A stretch of 64,000 bases of DNA from Streptomyces fulvorobeus (lineage in GTDB: Bacteria > Actinomycetota > Actinomycetes > Streptomycetales > Streptomycetaceae), in the NCBI RefSeq assembly GCF_013167895.1, contig NZ_BLWC01000001.1:4402001-4466000 (forward strand), in the 5' to 3' direction. Made by a program: the position numbers and the translations under genes. Below are positions 56,041 through 64,000 of the stretch, one piece after another (within the stretch, counting starts at the first letter, position 1; the number at the start of each line of letters is the position of its first letter). The notes under the pieces were generated by a model. It saw nothing but the letters and a program-made list of their open reading frames with translations. It ran no database searches and was not told where the DNA came from.

Positions 56041-56094
56041 CGGCCCGGTTGGGCCGTGCAGAAATTGCAGAAGATTCCTGGGGGTCGCCCCCAG
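56041..56094 (+). promoter_or_regulatory. Two hairpins in the atpH-atpA spacer
   Basis: CGGCCC-GGTT-GGGCCG (56041-56056) and CTGGGGG-TCG-CCCCCAG (56078-56094) are perfect short stems inside the otherwise tightly packed operon. They could adjust the ratio of Fo to F1 message by processing or partial termination. Confidence 0.55.
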
Positions 56095-56141
56095 ACCCCC
56101 TTAAGAAACTTCGGGCCCAACAAGGAGAGCAGGGAACCCAG

Positions 56142-57713
56142 ATGGCGGAGCTCACGATCCGGCCGGAGGAGATCCGGGACGCACTGGAGAACTTTGTCCA
56201 GTCGTACAAGCCGGACGCGGCCTCGCGCGAGGAGGTCGGTACGGTCAGCGTTGCCGGCGACGGCATCGCGAAGGTGGAGGGTCTGCCCTCCGCCATGGCG
56301 AACGAGCTGCTGAAGTTCGAGGACGGAACCCTCGGTCTCGCCCTCAACCTCGAGGAGCGCGAGATCGGTGCGATCGTCCTCGGCGAGTTCAGCGGAATCG
56401 AAGAGGGCCAGCCGGTGCAGCGCACCGGTGAGGTGCTCTCCGTCGGCGTCGGCGAGGGCTACCTCGGCCGCGTCGTCGACCCGCTCGGCAACCCGATCGA
56501 CGGCCTCGGCGAGATCGCGACGGACAGCCGTCGCGCCCTGGAGCTGCAGGCGCCTGGCGTCATGGTCCGCAAGTCGGTGCACGAGCCGATGCAGACCGGC
56601 TACAAGGCCGTCGACGCCATGGTGCCGATCGGCCGTGGCCAGCGTCAGCTGATCATCGGCGACCGTCAGACGGGTAAGACCGCGCTGGCCGTCGACACGA
56701 TCATCAACCAGCGCGACAACTGGCGCTCGGGCGACGTGAACAAGCAGGTGCGCTGCATCTACGTCGCCATCGGCCAGAAGGGGTCCACCATCGCCTCCGT
56801 GCGTGGTGCCCTCGAAGAGGCCGGCGCGCTGGAGTACACGACCATCGTCGCCGCCCCGGCGTCCGACCCGGCCGGCTTCAAGTACCTGGCGCCGTACACC
56901 GGTTCGGCCATCGGCCAGCACTGGATGTACGCCGGCAAGCACGTCCTGATCATCTTCGACGACCTGTCGAAGCAGGCCGACGCCTACCGCGCCGTGTCGC
57001 TGCTGCTGCGCCGCCCGCCGGGCCGCGAGGCGTACCCGGGCGACGTCTTCTACCTGCACTCGCGTCTGCTGGAGCGTTGCGCCAAGCTCTCGGACGAGAT
57101 GGGCAAGGGCTCGATGACGGGTCTCCCGATCGTCGAGACCAAGGCGAACGACGTGTCGGCGTTCATCCCGACCAACGTCATCTCCATCACCGACGGCCAG
57201 TGCTTCCTGGAGTCCGACCTGTTCAACGCGGGTCAGCGTCCGGCGCTCAACGTCGGTATCTCGGTCTCCCGAGTCGGTGGCTCCGCCCAGCACAAGGCCA
57301 TGAAGCAGGTCTCCGGCCGTCTTCGCGTGGACCTCGCCCAGTACCGCGAGCTGGAGGCGTTCGCCGCCTTCGGTTCCGACCTGGACGCGGCCTCCAAGGC
57401 TTCGCTGGAGCGCGGTAAGCGCATGGTCGAGCTGCTGAAGCAGCCGCAGTACGCACCCTTCCCCGTCGAGGAGCAGGTCGTCTCCGTCTGGGCCGGCACC
57501 ACCGGCAAGATGGACGACGTCCCGGTCGAGGACATCCGCCGCTTCGAGAGCGAGCTGCTGGAGTACCTGCGCCGCGAGCGCAAGGACCTCCTGACCAGCA
57601 TCGCCGAGGGCGGCAAGATGTCCGACGACACGCTGCAGTCGATCGCTGACGCGATCGCCGCCTTCAAGCAGCAGTTCGAGACCTCGGACGGCAAGCTTCT
57701 GGGCGAGGGCTGA
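56142..57713 (+). CDS. atpA: ATP synthase subunit alpha
   Basis: This 523-residue subunit of F1 starts at the ATG at 56142 (MAELTIRPEE) behind GGGAA; the frame is open further upstream but reads through the hairpin spacer. The nucleotide-binding loop is GDRQTGKTAL, and PSDPAGFKYLAPY-type and VGGSAQHKAMKQVSG segments are present. Confidence 0.97.
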   Translation: MAELTIRPEEIRDALENFVQSYKPDAASREEVGTVSVAGDGIAKVEGLPSAMANELLKFEDGTLGLALNLEEREIGAIVLGEFSGIEEGQPVQRTGEVLSVGVGEGYLGRVVDPLGNPIDGLGEIATDSRRALELQAPGVMVRKSVHEPMQTGYKAVDAMVPIGRGQRQLIIGDRQTGKTALAVDTIINQRDNWRSGDVNKQVRCIYVAIGQKGSTIASVRGALEEAGALEYTTIVAAPASDPAGFKYLAPYTGSAIGQHWMYAGKHVLIIFDDLSKQADAYRAVSLLLRRPPGREAYPGDVFYLHSRLLERCAKLSDEMGKGSMTGLPIVETKANDVSAFIPTNVISITDGQCFLESDLFNAGQRPALNVGISVSRVGGSAQHKAMKQVSGRLRVDLAQYRELEAFAAFGSDLDAASKASLERGKRMVELLKQPQYAPFPVEEQVVSVWAGTTGKMDDVPVEDIRRFESELLEYLRRERKDLLTSIAEGGKMSDDTLQSIADAIAAFKQQFETSDGKLLGEG

Positions 57714-57716
57714 TCG

Positions 57717-58643
57717 ATGGGCGCTCAGCTTCGCGTTTACAAGCGCCGCATCCAAGCCGTCACCGCGACCAAGAAGATCACCAAGGCGATGGAGATGATC
57801 GCCGCCTCGCGCATCGTCAAGGCGCAGCGCAAGGTGCAGGCTTCGATGCCGTACGCGACCGAGCTGAACCGTGCGGTGACCGCGGTGGCGACGGGTTCCT
57901 CCGCCAAGCACCCGCTCACCACCGAAGCCGAGTCCCCGGCCCGTGCCGCGGTCCTGCTCATCACGAGCGACCGCGGTCTGGCCGGCGGCTACTCCTCCAA
58001 CGCCATCAAGGCGGCGGAGCGGCTCCGGGAGCGGCTCGCGGGTGAGGGCAAGGAGGTCGACACGTACATCGTCGGCCGCAAGGGTGTCGCCTACTACGGC
58101 TTCCGCGAGCGCAAGGTCGCGGAGTCGTGGACCGGCTTCACCGACAGCCCGGCGTACGGGGATGCCAAGAACGTCGCCGCGCCCCTGATCGAGGCCATCC
58201 AGAAGGACTCGGCCGAGGGCGGCGTCGACGAACTGCACATCGTCTTCACCGAGTTCGTGTCGATGATGACGCAGAACCCGGTGGACAACCGGATGCTGCC
58301 GCTCTCGCTCGACAAGCTCGACGAGGGCGCGGAGGAGAGCGGCACGAAGGGCGAGATCCTTCCGCTGTTCGACTTCGAGCCGTCGGCGGAGGACGTCCTC
58401 GACGCCCTCCTGCCGCGCTACGTCGAGAGCCGTATCTACAACGCGCTGCTGCAGGCCGCTGCTTCCGAGCACGCCGCCCGCCGCCGCGCGATGAAGTCGG
58501 CGACCGACAACGCCGGGGACCTCATCAAGAGTCTCTCCCGGCTTGCCAACGCGGCCCGCCAGGCCGAAATCACCCAGGAAATCAGCGAGATCGTCGGCGG
58601 TGCCAGTGCTCTGGCCGACGCGACCGCGGGGAGTGACAAGTAA
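57717..58643 (+). CDS. atpG: ATP synthase subunit gamma
   Basis: This 308-residue rotor-stalk subunit has the conserved N-terminal RRIQAVTATKKITKAMEMIAA-type helix and a C-terminal LANAARQAEITQEISEIVGGA helix. It starts 3 bases after the atpA stop. Confidence 0.97.
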   Translation: MGAQLRVYKRRIQAVTATKKITKAMEMIAASRIVKAQRKVQASMPYATELNRAVTAVATGSSAKHPLTTEAESPARAAVLLITSDRGLAGGYSSNAIKAAERLRERLAGEGKEVDTYIVGRKGVAYYGFRERKVAESWTGFTDSPAYGDAKNVAAPLIEAIQKDSAEGGVDELHIVFTEFVSMMTQNPVDNRMLPLSLDKLDEGAEESGTKGEILPLFDFEPSAEDVLDALLPRYVESRIYNALLQAAASEHAARRRAMKSATDNAGDLIKSLSRLANAARQAEITQEISEIVGGASALADATAGSDK

Positions 58644-60095
58644 ATGACGACGACTACCGACAGCGTTCTGACGGCCGCTGCCACGGGCCGCGTCGCCCGG
58701 GTCATCGGCCCGGTCGTCGACGTGGAGTTCCCCGTCGACGCGATGCCGGAGATCTACAACGCCCTGCACGTGGAGGTCGACGACCCGGCCGAGGAGGGCG
58801 CGCGCAAGCTGCTGACCCTCGAGGTCGCCCAGCACCTGGGTGACGGCGTGGTCCGTGCGATCTCGATGCAGCCCACCGACGGCCTGGTCCGCCAGGCCCC
58901 GGTGACCGACACCGGCAAGGGCATCATGGTGCCCGTCGGTGACATCACCAAGGGCAAGGTGTTCAACACCCTTGGTCAGATCCTGAACGACCCGGAAGCC
59001 GAAGCTCAGATCACCGAGCGCTGGCCGATCCACCGCAAGGCCCCGGCCTTCGACCAGCTCGAGTCGAAGACCGAGATGTTCGAGACCGGCCTGAAGGTCG
59101 TCGACCTGCTGACCCCGTACGTCAAGGGCGGCAAGATCGGTCTGTTCGGTGGTGCGGGCGTCGGCAAGACGGTCCTCATCCAGGAAATGATCATGCGTGT
59201 GGCGAAGCTGCACGACGGTGTGTCGGTGTTCGCCGGTGTCGGCGAGCGCACCCGTGAGGGCAACGACCTCATCGACGAGATGACCGAGTCGGGCGTCCTG
59301 GAGAAGACCGCGCTGGTCTTCGGCCAGATGGACGAGCCGCCGGGCACGCGTCTGCGTGTGGCCCTGTCCGCCCTGACCATGGCGGAGTACTTCCGCGATG
59401 TGCAGAAGCAGGACGTGCTGCTCTTCATCGACAACATCTTCCGCTTCACGCAGGCCGGTTCCGAGGTCTCCACGCTGCTCGGCCGTATGCCGTCCGCAGT
59501 GGGTTACCAGCCGACCCTGGCCGACGAGATGGGTGTGCTCCAGGAGCGCATCACCTCGACGCGTGGTCACTCGATCACCTCGATGCAGGCGATCTACGTC
59601 CCCGCGGACGACCTGACCGACCCGGCCCCGGCCACCACGTTCGCCCACCTCGACGCGACGACGGTTCTCTCCCGTCCGATCTCCGAGAAGGGCATCTACC
59701 CGGCCGTGGACCCGCTGGACTCCACGTCCCGCATCCTGGACCCGCGCTACATCACGCAGGACCACTACGACACGGCCACCCGTGTCAAGGGAATCCTGCA
59801 GAAGTACAAGGACCTCCAGGACATCATCGCGATCCTCGGTATCGACGAGCTGGGCGAAGAGGACAAGCTCGTCGTCCACCGCGCCCGTCGCGTCGAGCGC
59901 TTCCTGTCGCAGAACACCCACGCCGCCAAGCAGTTCACCGGCCTGGACGGTTCGGACGTGCCGCTCGACGAGTCGATCGCCGCGTTCAACTCGATCTGCG
60001 ACGGTGAGTACGACCACTTCCCCGAGCAGGCGTTCTTCATGTGCGGTGGCATCGAGGACCTCAAGGCCAACGCCAAGGAGCTCGGCGTCTCCTGA
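58644..60095 (+). CDS. atpD: ATP synthase subunit beta
   Basis: This 483-residue catalytic subunit has Walker A GGAGVGKTVLIQ, DVLLFIDNIFRFTQAGSE and the catalytic GERTREGNDL segment. The ATG follows the atpG stop directly. Confidence 0.97.
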   Translation: MTTTTDSVLTAAATGRVARVIGPVVDVEFPVDAMPEIYNALHVEVDDPAEEGARKLLTLEVAQHLGDGVVRAISMQPTDGLVRQAPVTDTGKGIMVPVGDITKGKVFNTLGQILNDPEAEAQITERWPIHRKAPAFDQLESKTEMFETGLKVVDLLTPYVKGGKIGLFGGAGVGKTVLIQEMIMRVAKLHDGVSVFAGVGERTREGNDLIDEMTESGVLEKTALVFGQMDEPPGTRLRVALSALTMAEYFRDVQKQDVLLFIDNIFRFTQAGSEVSTLLGRMPSAVGYQPTLADEMGVLQERITSTRGHSITSMQAIYVPADDLTDPAPATTFAHLDATTVLSRPISEKGIYPAVDPLDSTSRILDPRYITQDHYDTATRVKGILQKYKDLQDIIAILGIDELGEEDKLVVHRARRVERFLSQNTHAAKQFTGLDGSDVPLDESIAAFNSICDGEYDHFPEQAFFMCGGIEDLKANAKELGVS

Positions 60096-60204
60096 GCCTC
60101 CGGCTCACCGAGGGGGGTGGGTGTGTCCCGCCCCCCTCACCACGCCCCGTAGAATTGACCCAACACCCGGCCAGACCGCCGGGTGGTGACCCGAGGAGCC
60201 ACCC

Positions 60205-60579
60205 TTGGCTGCTGAGCTGCATGTCGAGCTGGTCGCCGCGGACCGCAGTGTCTGGTCCGGCGAGGCCACCCTGGTCGTCGCGCGTACCGCGTCCGGCGAC
60301 ATCGGCGTCATGCCCGGTCACCAGCCGCTTCTCGGTGTGCTGGAATCGGGCCCGGTGACGATCCGTACCAGTGAGGGCGGCACCGTCGTCGCCGCTGTGC
60401 ACGGTGGATTCATCTCGTTCGCGGACGACAAGCTGTCGCTGCTGGCGGAGATCGCCGAGCTGGCGGACGAGATCGATGTCCAGCGCGCCGAGCGTGCGCT
60501 GGAGCGCGCGAAGTCGGACACGGACGCCGCCGCCGAGCGGCGCGCCGATGTGCGACTGCGTGCGGTGGCGGTGCGCTAG
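60205..60579 (+). CDS. atpC: ATP synthase subunit epsilon
   Basis: This 124-residue subunit has an N-terminal beta-sandwich (AAELHVELVAADRSVWSG, GDIGVMPGHQPLLGVL) and a C-terminal helical hairpin (AERALERAKSDTDAAAERRAD). It starts with TTG at 60205 behind GAGGAG. It closes the atp operon. Confidence 0.95.
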   Translation: MAAELHVELVAADRSVWSGEATLVVARTASGDIGVMPGHQPLLGVLESGPVTIRTSEGGTVVAAVHGGFISFADDKLSLLAEIAELADEIDVQRAERALERAKSDTDAAAERRADVRLRAVAVR

Positions 60580-60712
60580 CACCCCCGCCGACAGATGTTT
60601 TAACTCAGCCGCGGCCCGAGCTGGAATTATCCAGACGGTGTCGCGGCTGAGGCGATGCAGATGCAGTTCGGTCCGGATGTCCGTAATCGACGTTGCGAGG
60701 AGGTCGGTGGAG

Positions 60713-61159
60713 ATGGTCCTCGCTCTGTGGGTTGGCGGTCTGGTCGTCGTACTGGTCCTGTTGGGTCTGTTCGTGTTCGGCCTGCGCCGCCGGCTGATCC
60801 AGCGCTCCGGCGGTACGTTCGACTGCAGTCTGCGCTGGGACATCTCCAGGGAACCCGACCCGACGGGCAAGGGCTGGGTGTACGGCGTGGCCCGCTACAG
60901 CGGTGACCGCGTCGACTGGTTCCGGATCTTCTCCTACGACCCGCGGCCTCGCCGGTCCCTGGAGCGCGCCTCGATCGAGGTGGTCGCCCGCCGGCTGCCC
61001 GAAGGCGAGGAGGAGCTCGCGCTCCTCTCCGATTCCATCGTGCTCGGCTGTCTCCACCGCGGGACGCTCCTGGAGCTGGCGATGAGCGAGGACGCTCTCA
61101 CCGGCTTCCTCGCCTGGCTGGAGGCGGCGCCGCCCGGCCAGCGGGTGAACGTGGCCTGA
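60713..61159 (+). CDS. DUF2550 family membrane-anchored protein
   Basis: This 148-residue protein begins with one membrane helix (LWVGGLVVVLVLLGLFVFGL) and continues as a soluble DUF2550 domain containing GGTFDCSLRW, GWVYGVARYSGDRVDWFRI and YDPRPRR. It routinely follows atpC in Streptomyces; its function is unknown. I start it at the ATG at 60713 behind GGTGGAG. A strong terminator follows. Confidence 0.88.
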   Translation: MVLALWVGGLVVVLVLLGLFVFGLRRRLIQRSGGTFDCSLRWDISREPDPTGKGWVYGVARYSGDRVDWFRIFSYDPRPRRSLERASIEVVARRLPEGEEELALLSDSIVLGCLHRGTLLELAMSEDALTGFLAWLEAAPPGQRVNVA

Positions 61160-61182
61160 GGGCCGTACCGAGACAGCGGAAA

Positions 61183-61217
61183 ACCGGGGAGACAGGGGGC
61201 GGACCTGTCTCCCCGGT
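61183..61217. terminator. Convergent terminator between the DUF2550 and chitinase genes
   Basis: A perfect 14-pair stem (61183-61196 with 61204-61217) with a 7-base loop lies between the two converging genes and can serve both. Confidence 0.85.
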
Positions 61218-61265
61218 CGTATGTCCGGGCTCTGCGGGTGGTGCGGTGGTGCTACGGCGTGAGGA

Positions 61266-63143
<1,878 letters not shown>

Positions 63144-63254
63144 CGGTGCTCCTCGGGTGAGGTCCGACAAACGGGGATGGTCCGTGGACTGCAAACCCTG
63201 CGCCGCCCTGAGCCCGCCATTTGTCATGGCGTACTCACCGCAGTGTGCTCGGTG

Positions 63255-63295
63255 AGATTAGGAAGGTCTGGACCAATCGTCAAGAGGTCCAGACC
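63255..63295 (-). promoter_or_regulatory. Chitinase promoter with paired DasR-type (dre) elements
   Basis: On the minus strand a TTGACG (63083-type -35, here 63083 is not used; bases 63083 aside, it is at 63078-63083 offset +200, i.e. 63278-63283) stands 17 bases from TAATCT (63255-63260). Two palindromic elements overlap it: GGTCCAGACC-type at 63265-63274 and GGTCTGGACC-type at 63286-63295 (orientation on either strand). This matches the repeated TGGTCTAGACCA-like elements of Streptomyces chitinase promoters, which are bound by DasR and respond to N-acetylglucosamine. Confidence 0.85.
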
Positions 63296-63311
63296 AAAGA
63301 ATCTCTGAACC

Positions 63312-63961
63312 TCAGACCCCCCACTGCTGGGCGATCACCGCGGCCTGCGCCCGGCTGCGCAGTTCCAGCTTCCCCAGCACCCTGCTGACGTGCGTCTTCA
63401 CCGTCGCCTCCGCCATCGAGAGCCGCGCCGCGATCTCCGCGTTCGACAGCCCCTCGCCCAGACATCCCAGCACCTCGCGCTCCCGCCGGGTGAGCGCCTC
63501 CAGCCCCGGCGGAGCGGGAGTGCCCGGCCTGCGGGCGGGAGCGGCACCGGCGAACTCCGCGATCAGCCGGCGCGTCACCGCCGGGGCGATCAGCCCCTCG
63601 CCGCGCGCCACCGTGCGTACGGCTTCGAGCAGATCGCGGGCCTCGGTGTTCTTCAGCAGGAAGCCCGCCGCCCCGCCCGCAGCGCCCCGAAGACGTAGTC
63701 GTCCAGATCGAACGTCGTCAGCACCAGCACGTCCGCGAGCCGCTCGGCCACCACCTGCCGGGTCGCCGACACGCCGTCCAGGCGGGGCATCTGCACGTCC
63801 ATCAGCACGATGTCCGGACGCAGTTCCCTGGCCAGCCGCACGGCCGCCTCGCCGTCGCCCGCCTCCCCGACGACCTCGATGTCCGGCGCGCTGCCCAGGA
63901 TCAGCACCAGCCCCGCGCGCACGGCCGACTGGTCCTCCGCGACCAGTACCCGGATCGTCAT
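63312..63961 (-). pseudogene. NarL/LuxR-family response regulator, single-base frameshift
   Basis: The N-terminal half from the ATG at 63961 is a receiver domain: IRVLVAEDQSAVRAG and the phospho-acceptor Asp in IVLMDVQMPRLDG. It loses sense at LRAGRRASC and stops. The C-terminal half is in another frame and carries a LuxR helix-turn-helix (LTRREREVLGCLGEGLSNAEIA) to the stop at 63312. One extra base in the C run at 63671-63674 restores LRAGAGGFLLKN, the family linker, and a full protein of about 216 residues. It overlaps the upstream gene by ATGA. It may respond to the neighbouring kinase; the target is unknown. Confidence 0.88.
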
Positions 63962-64000
63962 TCCCCCACCGTCCTCTCCCGGACGGGCAGTTCCGCCCGT
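63958..64000 (-). CDS. C-terminal end of an upstream gene, probably the partner histidine kinase
   Basis: Only the last 13 codons are in the window (RAELPVRERTVGE, then TGA at 63960-63958), with the stop overlapping the response-regulator ATG as ATGA. Kinase identity is inferred only from the usual pairing with NarL-type regulators. Confidence 0.4.
   Translation of the reverse strand, partial: RAELPVRERTVGE

Noticed and set aside
55860..60017. A 1385-codon open frame on the minus strand across the atp operon
   Set aside because: It is the antisense shadow of atpH, atpA, atpG and atpD; high GC removes stop codons. Its translation has no family resemblance.

Overview
The window is high-GC DNA with GTG, TTG and ATG starts, and its housekeeping gene order (nrtL-lysA-hom-thrC-thrB-rho ... 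rpmE-prfA-prmC ... atpIBEFHAGDC) is that of a Streptomyces chromosome. It falls into two halves that meet at a tRNA-Arg(CCG) gene at about 34.3 kb.

Left half, 1 to about 34.1 kb: beta-lactam biosynthesis. The first 10 kb looks like one end of a thienamycin-type carbapenem cluster. On the minus strand it reads thnP-thnO-thnN-thnM-thnL (thnL runs off the window). Divergent from these are a thnQ-like Fe/2-oxoglutarate oxygenase and a thnE-like crotonase, followed by a thnR-like Nudix hydrolase and a thnT-like pantetheine-hydrolase homologue. After a block that does not look biosynthetic (a small membrane protein and a 1333-residue secreted GDSL protein), a penicillin/cephamycin-type cluster follows. 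On the minus strand it reads cefD-pcd-MFS exporter; on the plus strand lat-pcbAB-pcbC-bla. Together these encode lysine to alpha-aminoadipate (Lat, Pcd), ACV tripeptide (PcbAB), isopenicillin N (PcbC), penicillin N (CefD), an exporter and a class A beta-lactamase homologue. No expandase (cefE/cefF), cmcHIJ, SARP/LysR regulator or penicillin-binding protein is visible here. The window therefore shows a carbapenem plus penicillin-N supercluster with both beta-lactam pathways within about 34 kb of each other.

Right half, about 34.3 to 64 kb: core genome. It holds a single-domain response regulator, nrtL, lysA, the threonine genes, rho, a secreted trypsin-like protease, translation-termination genes (rpmE, prfA, prmC), a threonylcarbamoyl-AMP synthase, a low-molecular-weight phosphatase, a glyA paralogue, a WecA/TagO-like transferase, the complete F1Fo ATP synthase operon preceded by a Rex-operator-like palindrome, a DUF2550 protein, a secreted GH18 chitinase with two DasR-type elements in its promoter, and a LuxR-family response regulator.

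Four genes (bla, thrC, the phosphatase and the last response regulator) are each broken by what looks like the loss of exactly one base from a G or C run. Because thrC and the others belong to conserved neighbourhoods and keep full-length sense on both sides of the break, the simplest explanation is homopolymer under-calling in this assembly. They should be read as probably intact genes until checked.
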